A stretch of 51,334 nt of DNA, from positions 1 through 51,334 of the forward strand of contig JAFUEE010000020.1 in assembly GCA_017464085.1 (NCBI GenBank). The letters run 5' to 3'. This document shows, one piece after another, positions 33,488 through 42,134 of this stretch (position 1 is the first letter of the stretch; every line of letters starts with the position of its first letter). The stretch is from Pseudomonadota bacterium. GTDB taxonomy: Bacteria; Myxococcota_A; Bradymonadia; UBA4248. The notes under the pieces were generated by a model. That model was not told the DNA's origin, searched no databases, and saw only the letters and a list, made by a program, of their open reading frames with translations. Both the position numbers and the translations under genes were made by a program.

Positions 33488-35110
33488 TCAGTTTTCTTCA
33501 TCGACGCAGCCGAGGCCGTCCACGCATGCATGCGTGCATGTCTGCTTGGCGCGCTGTGCGACGGTGTGGAGCTTTTTGTCTGTATAGGTCTGGCACTTGA
33601 CGGAATAGGCCGTTTTGCCGAAGCATTCAATCGTGACCGGATTGTGCGGATCGTCGCAGAGGTCGATGTTGTTGAGGCATTGTCCCTGGTTGACACCTTC
33701 GGGATTGTCTTCATCAAAGAAGCGCGTGATGCCGCAAACCTCGTTTTCTTCGCTGCAATCGGTGCGATAGACGACGTATCCGGGGTCGTCTTTGCCTCGG
33801 TAGCAGTACACGAGGGTATTGCCGTCGCAGTGTTCGACGAATTTCATCGGGTTGCACGAGGCGCCTTTTTCATTGGGCTGATTTGCCGGCGTGGGATCGA
33901 GAAGCGGCATGGGCAGGCAGTAGCCTGTTGTGATGCCGGAATAGCAGAGATTCTGTTCGATCAGGCAGTTGACCGAGCCTTTCTGCCATGTCTGTGTCTC
34001 TTCGTCATAGATGCAGCCATGCATGGTGTCGCCGTTGCAGAACGAGGGATCGTTCTCCTTGCACCCGGATGGGCCTTTGCATTCTCCGGTGACTGTATGG
34101 CAGCCATTTTCGCAGGGTGTCTTTGTCGTATTTTTCCAGATCTTGCTTCCGTTGTCAAAGACGGTGCATGTCTGCAGGATGGATGCGTCGCCGTCGCAGA
34201 TGAGCCTTGTCGCATCGGGCGTGTCGCAGTAGTCGGCGCAGAGCGCGTCATCCACGCCGTCTTTCTGGACGGCCACGCAGCGCTGGCCGAATTTGGCGCA
34301 GTCGCGCGAGGTGTAATAGCCGGACTCTTTGTCGCAGATGGAAAGGATATCGTTGACGCAGGTGTTGCTGACTTTTTCTGGGTTGCAGATGGTGCCGTCT
34401 TTGGGGAGATTTTTATGGCATTTGCTCGTTTTGTAGTCGCATCCTTCGGCGCAGGTGACGGTGACGTCTTCGTAATAGAGGACATTATTTTTGTCATGGC
34501 TGCATGTGATTGACTGAGAATGGTCGGCATCGATGCAGAGGTCTGAGGAAGATTCTTTGTCGCAGGACTGACGGCACAGGATCTGTCCTGCGCGGTTGAT
34601 GCAGATGTTGTCATCGGGGCATTCGGAGACCGCGACGAAACCATCGACGCAGTTCAGGATATACTTGCCCCGGCATTCGGAACCTGTGGATGCGGGATCG
34701 CAAGGCATGCCTTCTTCGGGGACGAGCTTGATGCATTTGCCGTCTTCGCATCCGTGTTTGCATTCCTGTTCGACTTTGCTTGAGGAGAGGTACCATGCGC
34801 CGGCCTTGGATTGCAGGCAGCCCATGAAACGAACGTTTCCGTCTGCGTCGCAGCTGAAGTCGGCTTCCTTTTCGGTCGGGCATTTTTCCAGGCATGCGGC
34901 GGTCATCGTCTTGCCGTCATATTTGCAGAGCCCGGGGTCGCACTGGGTCTGGGTCGCTGTTTCCGTGTTGCCGTTGGCGACACAATTGATCGCCGTATCG
35001 CCATCGCATCTGGGGATGCAGGGCTTTACAGGGGCTGCTGCGTCGTTGCTGCAGGCGGAAAAAGGCAGGGCTGTAAGGCTGAGAAGGCTGAGTATCAGAA
35101 GTTTTTTCAT
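33488..35110 (-). CDS. Cys-rich surface lipoprotein
   Basis: A 540-residue lipoprotein: MKKLLILSLLSLTALPFSAC ends in a good lipobox (FSAC), followed by SNDAAAPVK. The mature part has about ten repeats of some 45 residues of the form CxxxCDGDxxxxC...C...CxxGC, for example PRCDGDTAINC, MPCDPASTGSECRGKYILNC, KTPCENGCHTVTGEC. All these Cys probably form disulfides outside the cell. The arrangement resembles other Myxococcota tandem Cys-rich lipoproteins; no enzyme motif is present. It is probably functionally akin to the larger Cys-rich protein encoded at 12609-15857. Confidence 0.75.
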   Translation of the reverse strand: MKKLLILSLLSLTALPFSACSNDAAAPVKPCIPRCDGDTAINCVANGNTETATQTQCDPGLCKYDGKTMTAACLEKCPTEKEADFSCDADGNVRFMGCLQSKAGAWYLSSSKVEQECKHGCEDGKCIKLVPEEGMPCDPASTGSECRGKYILNCVDGFVAVSECPDDNICINRAGQILCRQSCDKESSSDLCIDADHSQSITCSHDKNNVLYYEDVTVTCAEGCDYKTSKCHKNLPKDGTICNPEKVSNTCVNDILSICDKESGYYTSRDCAKFGQRCVAVQKDGVDDALCADYCDTPDATRLICDGDASILQTCTVFDNGSKIWKNTTKTPCENGCHTVTGECKGPSGCKENDPSFCNGDTMHGCIYDEETQTWQKGSVNCLIEQNLCYSGITTGYCLPMPLLDPTPANQPNEKGASCNPMKFVEHCDGNTLVYCYRGKDDPGYVVYRTDCSEENEVCGITRFFDEDNPEGVNQGQCLNNIDLCDDPHNPVTIECFGKTAYSVKCQTYTDKKLHTVAQRAKQTCTHACVDGLGCVDEEN

Positions 35111-35169
35111 TTGTGTTCTCTCAAGTAGTAAAAAATGTGCTGACTGCTTGTTTTGATGTCGGCAGATAG

Positions 35170-35187
35170 AATTTTCATTCGAAAATT
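35170..35187. promoter_or_regulatory. Inverted repeat in leader of Cys-rich lipoprotein gene
   Basis: AATTTTC and GAAAATT flank a four-base spacer, 60 bases upstream of the leftward start at 35110 and just downstream of the predicted transcription start. It could be an operator or an RNA hairpin. Confidence 0.35.
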
Positions 35188-35204
35188 TCTACAAAATGTA
35201 TCTT

Positions 35205-35233
35205 ATTATAGAATGTCAAAATTAAGAATTCAA
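35205..35233 (-). promoter_or_regulatory. Promoter of the Cys-rich lipoprotein gene
   Basis: On the - strand TTGAAT (complement of 35228-35233), 17-base spacer, TATAAT (complement of 35205-35210): a near-perfect sigma-70 promoter. The start would be near 35197, giving a leader of about 87 bases. The rest of 35111-35448 holds BHE cluster H and nothing else recognised. Confidence 0.65.
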
Positions 35234-35305
35234 TACCGGTATGTGATACATGTGGGTTAATTTTTTCAGAAAAGATCCGCATGGGCTTTTCGTCTTGTTT
35301 TGCGC

Positions 35306-35363
35306 CGGCTATGGCTGCGCCATACGCCGCCCGCACGGCCTATGCCCTTGCGGGCATACGGCC
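35306..35363 (-). repeat. BHE cluster H: two bulged hairpins
   Basis: Both read CTAT...ATACG on +. H1 (35306-35329): CGGC, TATGGC, loop TGC, GCCATA, extrahelical C at 35325, GCCG. H2 (35337-35363): GGCC, TATGCCC, loop TTGC, GGGCATA, C at 35359, GGCC. They lie between the stop of the TPR gene (35449) and the promoter of the Cys-rich lipoprotein gene. Confidence 0.78.
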
Positions 35364-35448
35364 TTTGCGCTGCGATATGTCATTCGTAAGGTTCTGTCTG
35401 CTGAGAGTGGAGACGAGTGTTTCTGAATGCGTTTTCTGTTGCAGACAG

Positions 35449-36213
35449 TCATCTCATGAGGTCTGCGAGCTGTTTGCAGCGCTGTCCGAGCTCGTTTTTT
35501 GGGGAAAGTTCCGCGCATTTGCTGAAGTGTGCAAACGCTTTTGGCCGGTCGCCTTCTGCTTCAAAGATGTGCGCGAGGTGGATGTGCGGTTCTGCGTAAT
35601 TCGGGCAGATTCGGATGGCTTCTTCGAGATTTTTCCTCGCCTTGTCGTCGCGCTTCTGTTCGCGGTAAAAAATGCCAAGATTGTTGTACCCCAGGCAGAG
35701 TTTCGGCCCGAGGTCGACGGCCATCTCGGTTTCGTCGATGGCTTCGGGGAGCATGCCCATCTGGTAATATGCCCAGCCAAGGTTGACGAAAGCGAGCCAG
35801 GGGGAGGTGTAGAGGGGCGATTTTGTGAGCTCTTTAAAAATGATAGCGGCGTCTTCGTATTGTTCGAGATGCATGTAGGCCACGCCGAGGTTGTTCTGGC
35901 ATTCGAGCATGTCCGGCTTGGTTTTGAGCGCGCGCTTGAAATGTCTGACAGCCTCTTCGTACTGACCGCGCCCGAGTCGGATGAAGCCCATCAGGTGGTT
36001 CGCTTCGGCATGATCCGGATTGGCTGCCAGGACAAGCGCGAGCTGCCGGATGGCTTCCGGGGTCTTGTCGTTCTGGTAAAAATTCACTGCCATCTGGTAG
36101 TCTGTGTCAATCTGTTTTTCAAGCGCCGCTTTTTTCTGTGAGCCGGCGCAGGCGGCGAGAATCGTACATGCAGTCATGGTGAGGAAAAGGATCAAGGGGA
36201 ATTTTCTGAACAT
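35449..36213 (-). CDS. TPR lipoprotein, PilF/PilW-like
   Basis: A 254-residue lipoprotein: MFRKFPLILFLTMTACTILAACAGS has a lipobox (LAAC). The mature protein is almost all tetratricopeptide repeats, about six units (AVNFYQNDKTPEAIRQLALVLAANPDHAEANHLMGFI, LECQNNLGVAYMHLEQYEDAAIIF, LGYNNLGIFYREQKRDDKARKNLEEAI). In length and layout it resembles PilF/PilW, the pilotin of the type IV pilus secretin, but no other pilus gene lies nearby, so a general outer-membrane TPR scaffold is equally possible. The start is ATG 36213; the ribosome-binding site is weak. Confidence 0.72.
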   Translation of the reverse strand: MFRKFPLILFLTMTACTILAACAGSQKKAALEKQIDTDYQMAVNFYQNDKTPEAIRQLALVLAANPDHAEANHLMGFIRLGRGQYEEAVRHFKRALKTKPDMLECQNNLGVAYMHLEQYEDAAIIFKELTKSPLYTSPWLAFVNLGWAYYQMGMLPEAIDETEMAVDLGPKLCLGYNNLGIFYREQKRDDKARKNLEEAIRICPNYAEPHIHLAHIFEAEGDRPKAFAHFSKCAELSPKNELGQRCKQLADLMR

Positions 36214-36432
36214 GCGCAGTGCCGTGAGGGGATATGGCTGTGAAACAGGATGGGATGAGCGTGAAATGCGGGCGCCCGGGGGCTGTATTTTTATCGAACA
36301 GAGTTCGCGTGTCAAACCCTTACTTGCCAGTATCTTTATTTTGGGGTAGAGAACTCAGAATAGATGCGTGCGTTAATCTCGCTATGAGAAAGTGCGCGTG
36401 ATTTGCAACACAAGCTGATGGAGAATAAATTC

Positions 36433-37383
36433 ATGGGCGATGATGATCTTCAGTTAAGTCAGGCTTTGAGCCAGTTGTCCGATGCGTCCGATATCATAGC
36501 GGATGAAGAAGTGGAAGAGGTGGCCCGGGTTCGCAAGGCTCGCGCGGGCGTGACGGAATATGCACGTCAGAGCGGCGACTGCGTTGGCAGCCTTCTTTCC
36601 GGCCTTCTTAATGAATCAAATGCTGAGATCGAGGCGGAAAAGGAAGAAAAAGAGCGCCGCGCCAGAGAAGCTCAGGAACGCGAGCGCCGCGAGAAGGAAG
36701 AAGCAGAAGAAAAGAAGCGCCGGGAAATAAAAGAAAAGATGGATGAAGAGCAGCGCCTCATCGTTCAGAAAGAGCAGCGCCGTCTGAAAATGATTGCGGA
36801 ACTCGAAAAGAAACGCAAAAAAGAGACGGGTGAGCTTGCGGCAGAAGAAGCGGCGAAGAAGCGTGCTGAAGAAGAGGAAAAAGCTCGCAAGAAGGCTGAG
36901 GAAAAGGCTCGCGAAGAAGCGGAAGCAGCCAAGCTCAATAACGCGAACGCGGAACTCGCGCAGAGCATTGAGACCCTGAAAGTCAGCCGGGAAGCTGCCG
37001 CAGCTGAGGCCAAGCGCAAATCCAATTTGACCAAAGGGATTGTCGCTGGCTTTCTCTTGATATTTGTCGTCGGTATTGGCGTGCTTTCGTATATGTATCT
37101 TTCCAATCTCAAGGCGCCCGACTATTATGTCCTGTGTGCCAGCAATCCAGATCAGGATAATGCAAAAGTCAAATGTCCTGTCGCTTACGAAATGCTTACG
37201 CCTGAGATGGACACCAACCTTCCCGCCGCTGATTTTACTGAGGAGATGGCGCGCCTTGAGGTCGTCCAGGAAGCGCCCCAGCAGCAGTCCAGCGGCAGAA
37301 AACATGGTCCTTCCAAGCCGACAGACGTCTATGGCATCGGTTCGGCAGCCAATGTCTTTGGGACGGGCACCATCGTCAAGTAA
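36433..37383 (+). CDS. Coiled-coil single-pass membrane protein
   Basis: A 316-residue protein. Residues 1-65 are acidic; about 70-190 is a highly charged Glu/Lys/Arg coiled coil (EKERRAREAQERERREKEEA and similar); one membrane helix (about 212-232, GIVAGFLLIFVVGIGVLSYMYL) follows; the last 85 residues are extracytoplasmic. The architecture recalls TolA-like or cell-wall scaffold proteins, but no named family is recognised. ATG 36433 is preceded by GGAGA; an in-frame ATG at 36418 has a worse site. The glycosyltransferase gene starts 14 bases after its stop, so the two probably form an operon. Confidence 0.65.
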   Translation: MGDDDLQLSQALSQLSDASDIIADEEVEEVARVRKARAGVTEYARQSGDCVGSLLSGLLNESNAEIEAEKEEKERRAREAQERERREKEEAEEKKRREIKEKMDEEQRLIVQKEQRRLKMIAELEKKRKKETGELAAEEAAKKRAEEEEKARKKAEEKAREEAEAAKLNNANAELAQSIETLKVSREAAAAEAKRKSNLTKGIVAGFLLIFVVGIGVLSYMYLSNLKAPDYYVLCASNPDQDNAKVKCPVAYEMLTPEMDTNLPAADFTEEMARLEVVQEAPQQQSSGRKHGPSKPTDVYGIGSAANVFGTGTIVK

Positions 37384-37397
37384 GGATTGCCTGCTCC

Positions 37398-38888
37398 ATG
37401 TCTTTTCAGTTCTTTTTTGTTCTTCTTTATTTCGTCATCCTGTGCATCCTGAGCATTTATGGCGTCCACAGGTTCGTCATGGCCACTTTGTACAGGATCC
37501 ATCGGAAAGATATTCCGAAGGCGGACGGGCAGTTTGAAAACTTACCCAATGTAACGATTCAGCTGCCCATGTTTAATGAGAAATACGTCATCGAAAGGCT
37601 CATCGATGCCGTATGCGGCATACGCTATCCGAAGGAAAAGCTTCAGATACAGGTTCTGGATGATTCCACGGACGAGACGCAGCAGATCGCGAAAGCCGCT
37701 GTGGATCGTAAGGCTGCTGACGGTTTCGATATCGTCTATATCCATCGCGAAAATCGCGAAGGCTATAAGGCTGGCGCGCTTGAGGCCGGGCTGAAGACCG
37801 CTTCTGGGGAATTTGTTGCTGTATTTGATGCGGACTTTTTGCCGCAGCCTGATTTTTTAGAGCGCACGATCAATTTTTTCACGAATGAAAAAGTTGGCAT
37901 GGTTCAGATGCGGTGGGAGCATATCAACCGCGAGTTCAGCCTTCTGACGCGCGCGCAGTCGATTCTTTTGGATGGTCATTTTGTCATCGAGCATACGGCG
38001 CGCAATCGTTCCGGCAGATTTTTCAATTTCAACGGCACGGCAGGAATCTGGCGCAAAGCGACAATCGCGGACGCGGGTGGCTGGCAGCATGACACGATCA
38101 CTGAGGATCTCGATCTCTCTTATCGCGCGCAGAGCAAAGGTTGGCAGTTCATCTATGTCAATGAGGCGACGACGCCTGCCGAGGTGCCTGTCGAGATGAT
38201 TGCTTTCAAGACGCAGCAGCATCGCTGGGCCAAGGGCTCCATTCAGGTCGCCAAGAAGATTTTGCCCAAGCTGCTCCGGAGCAGGCTTCCGCTCAAGGTC
38301 AAGGTCGAGGCCTGGATGCACCTGACGAGCAATATCTCCTATATCCTGATGATTATCCTCTCGCTGATGATGCCCCTGACCGTCGATTTTCGTGTCCACA
38401 ACAACTGGATGACGAGTCTGTGGGTGGATTTCATCATGTTCATCTGTGCGACGTTTTCAATCATGATGTTTTACCTGCTTGCGCAGCGTGAAGCGAGGAA
38501 GCAGACGCTCGCGAGCCGTCTCGCATATCTGCCGCTCGTCATGTGTCTCGGCATCGGCCTGAGCGTCAATAACTGTCGGGCGGTGATCGAGGCGCTTGTC
38601 GGTTACAAGACAGGCTTTGTCAGGACGCCGAAATATGGTGTTAAAAAAGTCGGCGATAGCTGGAAGAACGTCAAGTACGGTTTTAAAATGAACTGGCAGC
38701 CCTGGGTGGAGACTCTGATCGGGCTCTATTTTGTGGGCGGGATCGTGCGAGCGGCAATGGTCGGCGCGTATGCATCCATTCCGTTCCTCTGCCTGTTCTG
38801 CGCCGGCTATCTCTATGTCGGGCTGGGAACATTCCTGGGCCGTTCGGGGTTGTTCTCAAAGGCAAAACCGCTGGACGTCGTAGCCTGA
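37398..38888 (+). CDS. Membrane family-2 glycosyltransferase, beta-glycan synthase-like
   Basis: A 496-residue processive-type GT-A enzyme. An N-terminal membrane helix (4-28) is followed by the catalytic domain with VLDDSTDE (Asp88, Asp89), FDADFLP (DAD 144-146), TEDLDLS (Asp237 in TED) and QQHRW (273-277), the D, D, D, QxxRW set of cellulose-synthase-like enzymes. Four or five membrane helices follow (about 305-470). Close relatives include bacterial glucomannan-like and ceramide glycosyltransferases; donor and acceptor are unknown. It would act at the inner membrane on envelope or exported glycan, coupled to the coiled-coil protein gene upstream. Confidence 0.85.
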   Translation: MSFQFFFVLLYFVILCILSIYGVHRFVMATLYRIHRKDIPKADGQFENLPNVTIQLPMFNEKYVIERLIDAVCGIRYPKEKLQIQVLDDSTDETQQIAKAAVDRKAADGFDIVYIHRENREGYKAGALEAGLKTASGEFVAVFDADFLPQPDFLERTINFFTNEKVGMVQMRWEHINREFSLLTRAQSILLDGHFVIEHTARNRSGRFFNFNGTAGIWRKATIADAGGWQHDTITEDLDLSYRAQSKGWQFIYVNEATTPAEVPVEMIAFKTQQHRWAKGSIQVAKKILPKLLRSRLPLKVKVEAWMHLTSNISYILMIILSLMMPLTVDFRVHNNWMTSLWVDFIMFICATFSIMMFYLLAQREARKQTLASRLAYLPLVMCLGIGLSVNNCRAVIEALVGYKTGFVRTPKYGVKKVGDSWKNVKYGFKMNWQPWVETLIGLYFVGGIVRAAMVGAYASIPFLCLFCAGYLYVGLGTFLGRSGLFSKAKPLDVVA

Positions 38889-38895
38889 CCTCATA

Positions 38896-38921
38896 AAAAT
38901 GCCGCGTAAGCGGCTTTTTTT
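38896..38921 (+). terminator. Terminator of the glycosyltransferase operon
   Basis: GCCGC and GCGGC around a GTAA tetraloop, preceded by A5 and followed by T7, eight bases after the stop at 38888. The A-T flanks extend the stem, so it could work on both strands. Confidence 0.88.
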
Positions 38922-39024
38922 ATGCTCGGTTTTCTGCGGTCACGTCGGCTGGCTGGCCCCGAATAATCAAGGGGATTGCCAGTTTTGGGGCAAGCGGCCG
39001 GTGGCAGGAAACGCAGTCAAGGCG

Positions 39025-39495
39025 TCAGAACAGGTCTTTGAGCCGTTCGAAGAGCTCTCCGGAACCCTGCAGTTCGAACAGCCGTGGTGATGCGGAGAGA
39101 TCTTCTTCGCATTCGAAGCGGATGTCGATGGTCACAAAGTCGAGCGGTTCTGCGCGCCCGACTTGTTCCAGCCATTCGATCAGGACGAGCGCGTCCGGAT
39201 CTTCTACGGCATCCCAGTAGCCGGTTGATTCAAGCTCCTCGAGCGTGGAGAGCCTGTAGAGGTCGAGGTGATGCACGGCTTTGCCGTTGGCTTCATACCG
39301 GTTGATGATTGTGAACGACGGGGAGCAGACGTGAACGTCGGCATCGAGGTATGTCCGGGCGATACCATGCACGAGCTGTGTCTTGCCGATGCCCAGGTGT
39401 CCCCGGAGCGCGATGACATCTCCGGGATGCAGGCGTTTGCCGAGCTTTTCGCCGAACTGGATGGTTTCTTCCAGGGAAGAGCATTTAATCGTCAT
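39025..39495 (-). CDS. tsaE: tRNA threonylcarbamoyladenosine synthesis ATPase TsaE
   Basis: A 156-residue P-loop protein. GHLGIGKT (32-39) is the Walker A (usually GDLGAGKT), followed by SPSFTIINRY and HHLDLYRL, all diagnostic for TsaE, then VLIEWLE. With TsaB, TsaC and TsaD it makes the t6A37 modification of ANN-decoding tRNAs; ATP hydrolysis by TsaE resets the TsaBD complex. Essential in most bacteria. None of its partners is adjacent. Replacement of Asp by His in GDLG and of Ala by Ile in GAGK is mildly unusual. Confidence 0.93.
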   Translation of the reverse strand: MTIKCSSLEETIQFGEKLGKRLHPGDVIALRGHLGIGKTQLVHGIARTYLDADVHVCSPSFTIINRYEANGKAVHHLDLYRLSTLEELESTGYWDAVEDPDALVLIEWLEQVGRAEPLDFVTIDIRFECEEDLSASPRLFELQGSGELFERLKDLF

Positions 39496-39520
39496 GAGTT
39501 ATCTCCATAAGCGTTTTCGG

Positions 39521-39582
39521 CCGTATCCGCGAAGCGGATAGGGCGAAAAAAAAGGGCGTATCGGCCGTGAGGCCGATAGCCC
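39521..39582 (+). repeat. BHE cluster I: two bulged hairpins
   Basis: Both read CGTAT...ATAG on +. I1 (39521-39542): CC, extrahelical G at 39523, TATCCGC, loop GAA, GCGGATA, GG. I2 (39554-39582): GGGC, G at 39558, TATCGGCC, loop GTGA, GGCCGATA, GCCC. On the - strand I2 is followed directly by a T8 run (39546-39553), so it probably terminates the leftward gene ending at 39622. Confidence 0.8.
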
Positions 39583-39621
39583 GTTTGCTAAAGGCGCAAG
39601 CGCGCGAAAGCGTTCTCTACA

Positions 39622-41739
39622 CTATTTTGAGGAGACTTTATATTCGAAATCGCGCACGACGGCCATGTGCTGCATGTTCGTGGCACCGGAGTCCTTTGCC
39701 TGCGCGGGGGAGATCGTCGCGAGCTCATTTTTGGCATTGTAGACACGCGTGTCGACGACATGGCCTTTGGGATAGCTTCGATTTCCGATGACCGTCGGTA
39801 CTTCGAACTTGCAGAAATCGGTGCTGCAGAGCAGGTAATCGTACTGTTTGACGCGCTTGGCGTTTGTCGTGTATCTGCCGTTCTGATCGATCGGGAAGTC
39901 GGAAGCTGTCTTGCCGACTGTGAATAGGCTTGCGAAATTGGTCCGTATCGGGTTCCAGTTGACCTGGTTGAAGTCGCCGCCCATCACGACGTAATAGTCG
40001 CGTCCGTCTTTTGCGATCTTTTTGTCGATCTGCATGCGGAGCGGGCCCATTTCCTGCGTGTTTCCCGACGTGTAGAGGTGGACGCAGACAGCGAGGAGGT
40101 CGCGGTCGCCCGGGATGTCGATGACGGCCCAGTCCCATTTGCGGTCCGAGACCATGTTGGAAGTCCAGCTGCCGCTTGATGTGATCGGATATCTCGAAAT
40201 GACGCCGTTGGGGATTTTTCCTTCGCCGCGGGTGTAAGAGAAATCTTCGCCGAAGGTGTCTCTGACGAAATCAGCGATGGAGCCTTTTTTGTAGTTGAAT
40301 TCCTGGATGAGGACGATATCAGGCTTGAGCCCTCTGAAAATGCGCGCGCCGTGCCCTGGGTCGTAAGACTGCGCGTTGCCGGAAGTGATGTTGCCGGCCA
40401 TGATGCGCAGGCGGACGGTTTCGAGGGTCTCGTTTTCGGAGGGGGCGTCGGTATCGATGATGGTGACGGTGACCGGATCGTACTCGCGTCCGTCATAACA
40501 GGTTTTGGCGCAGGCTTCCGTGCTTGAAGAGGTGACATTGACCGTGACGGTCTTGTTCCCGTCGATGGTGTCGTCGGTATAAGCCTTGACGAGCGCGACT
40601 TGCGGCGAATCCCAGTTTCCGGAATTGAAGACGAGTTCCTGCGGGAAGACGCGCGTTTCGGTCGGATCGTCAGAGTCGAACCTGACGGTGACTTCGGAAT
40701 CGCCGGCGGGAGCGCTTGCGAGCTTGATGTAGAGCTCCCCGGAGGTGCCGCCTTCATGGACGCTGACCTCGTGGGTGCTGAAGACGATATCTGCAGCAGG
40801 CGCTTCATTGTCGATCGTCTCAAAGATGAGCGTGCGTTCGGGGAGTTCTGCGTAATCGGGATCGTCGGTTGTGACGGGTCCGATGTGTATCGCGAAGGGG
40901 ACGTTTCCGTCGATATCTTCGTCATCCACGCCTGTGACGATGACGATCTGCGGATCGTTCCAGTTTTCCGGGGTGAAGATGAGCTCGGAGACATCCGGCA
41001 CGCCTTCGGTGGCATCGTCAGATGTGATGGCGACGCGGACATCTGAAGCCGGCGGATCGGTCAGTGCGATGGCGAAGAGCTGTTCGCTGCCGTTTTCATC
41101 GACGGCATAGCCATCCGGGAGGAGGATGTCGAACGTGTGCGATGCGCTTTCATCCTCGACGGCGGCCTGCGCGGCGGCGATCTGAAGGCATCGTGCGTAG
41201 CCTGTTTCGGTGGGCGCGGTATTTTCGGGGGTGTCTGCGATGCCGCAGCCGCAGATGCCAGGATCGGTCTTGCCAGGGTCGTCCGGGCAGAAATCTTCGT
41301 CCGGGTCGAAGAGGACGGTATGTCCGGAATCGAGGCAGGTCACCATGCGGGAGACAGATGTGTTGTAAGCGGGATCTGCGCTTGCAATTGCAAATGTCAG
41401 CGATATTTCCTGCGGGCCGTCAGCGATGCCGTCCTCGCGGCAGGCGATTTCGACGGTGCCTGCGTTCGGGAAAAAACGCCCCGTTTCGCGCGCGATCTTG
41501 ACGGACACCTGGTCAGGCTTGTCGGCTGTGACCGAAATCTGAAGGTCTGCGCTGGGATATGCGGACGGCGCGACCGAAAAGAATACCGGGGAGCCGTTCT
41601 CTGAAAGGATAAGCGGGTAATCCGGCGTGATATCGAGCCCGGAGCGCTTCTCTGTGTTCTGGGGCTGGGATTCCGCACAAGCCGAGAGCAGTGCGCAAAA
41701 AAGAACTGAGGTCAGAAAAACACGGCTTGAACGATACAT
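39622..41739 (-). CDS. Surface lipoprotein with Calx-beta-like repeats and EEP nuclease domain
   Basis: A 705-residue lipoprotein (MYRSSRVFLTSVLFCALLSAC, lipobox LSAC). A beta-rich N-terminal part has two or three Calx-beta-like domains (about 195-440), each ending in IIDTDAP or ETIDNEAP. The C-terminal 265 residues are an endonuclease/exonuclease/phosphatase domain: RIMAGNITSGN, IVLIQEFN (metal-binding Glu), VVMGGDFNQ (Asp, Asn) and QHMAVV (catalytic His). The usual final SDH reads MQH here, so an expected Asp is missing. It could be an extracellular DNase or phosphodiesterase. A perfect AGGAGG precedes the ATG. Confidence 0.85.
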   Translation of the reverse strand: MYRSSRVFLTSVLFCALLSACAESQPQNTEKRSGLDITPDYPLILSENGSPVFFSVAPSAYPSADLQISVTADKPDQVSVKIARETGRFFPNAGTVEIACREDGIADGPQEISLTFAIASADPAYNTSVSRMVTCLDSGHTVLFDPDEDFCPDDPGKTDPGICGCGIADTPENTAPTETGYARCLQIAAAQAAVEDESASHTFDILLPDGYAVDENGSEQLFAIALTDPPASDVRVAITSDDATEGVPDVSELIFTPENWNDPQIVIVTGVDDEDIDGNVPFAIHIGPVTTDDPDYAELPERTLIFETIDNEAPAADIVFSTHEVSVHEGGTSGELYIKLASAPAGDSEVTVRFDSDDPTETRVFPQELVFNSGNWDSPQVALVKAYTDDTIDGNKTVTVNVTSSSTEACAKTCYDGREYDPVTVTIIDTDAPSENETLETVRLRIMAGNITSGNAQSYDPGHGARIFRGLKPDIVLIQEFNYKKGSIADFVRDTFGEDFSYTRGEGKIPNGVISRYPITSSGSWTSNMVSDRKWDWAVIDIPGDRDLLAVCVHLYTSGNTQEMGPLRMQIDKKIAKDGRDYYVVMGGDFNQVNWNPIRTNFASLFTVGKTASDFPIDQNGRYTTNAKRVKQYDYLLCSTDFCKFEVPTVIGNRSYPKGHVVDTRVYNAKNELATISPAQAKDSGATNMQHMAVVRDFEYKVSSK

Positions 41740-41810
41740 GACGCCTCCTGAAATGGATGTCCGCTATCTTTAAAGACATGACAGCTCGGGACTGCTTTAG
41801 ACCTATATAT

Positions 41811-41839
41811 ATAATATTGCAACTGGTTGTATGTATCAA
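41811..41839 (-). promoter_or_regulatory. Promoter of the EEP lipoprotein gene
   Basis: On the - strand TTGATA (complement of 41834-41839), 17-base spacer, TATTAT (complement of 41811-41816), within an AT-rich stretch. The start would be near 41804, about 65 bases before the ATG. Confidence 0.6.
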
Positions 41840-41851
41840 ATTGTTGTCGGT

Positions 41852-41923
41852 CTATGAGCCGTGTGCACGGCTCATACGCCCTTTTTTCGCGTGCCTATGC
41901 CGCTTTGCGCCATACGCCACGCG
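41852..41923 (-). repeat. BHE cluster J: two bulged hairpins
   Basis: Both read CTAT...ATACG on +. J1 (41852-41878): C, TATGAGCCG, six-base loop, CGGCTCATA, extrahelical C at 41877, G. J2 (41888-41923): CGCGTG, C-C mismatch, C, TATG, C-C mismatch, CGC, loop TTT, GCG, CATA, C, G, CACGCG. J2 is the least perfect of the copies but keeps the TAT/ATA block and the extra C. Confidence 0.65.
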
Positions 41924-42102
41924 TCGCTGCATTTTGCGGCCGCTTGCCAGCGGAGGGGGAGAGGTCGCAGATACGGGGAGCATGTTTCTGTTTGGGCGCT
42001 TTGTTGCGTGCGGATTTGTGTCGGCTGCATTGAGACTGGATTGATGAGCCGTGATCTCGTGAACTTGTGTGATGTGCTTGCTGCCGCTCTGGTGGAATGG
42101 GC

Positions 42103-42134
42103 AAAAAAAAAGCCCCTGAAATTTCAGGGGCTTA
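42103..42134 (-). terminator. Terminator of tRNA-Gly
   Basis: AGCCCCTGAAA and TTTCAGGGGCT form an 11-pair stem, followed on the - strand by nine Ts. It begins right after the 3' end of the tRNA. Confidence 0.93.

Larger units (their letters stand above)
41740..42134. other. Gene-free region between the EEP lipoprotein gene and tRNA-Gly
   Basis: About 395 bases that contain the promoter of the leftward lipoprotein gene, BHE cluster J, a small CCGCT/AGCGG hairpin (41940-41953) and the terminator of the tRNA gene. No gene is supported. Confidence 0.5.

Noticed and set aside
33410..34513. Open frame antisense to the Cys-rich lipoprotein gene
   Set aside because: Composition is that of a shadow frame; the - strand frame has a lipobox and a regular Cys pattern.
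35449..36213. Firm assignment of the TPR lipoprotein to type IV pili
   Set aside because: Size and lipobox fit PilF/PilW, but no pilus gene is nearby and TPR lipoproteins are common, so only 'PilF/PilW-like' is kept.
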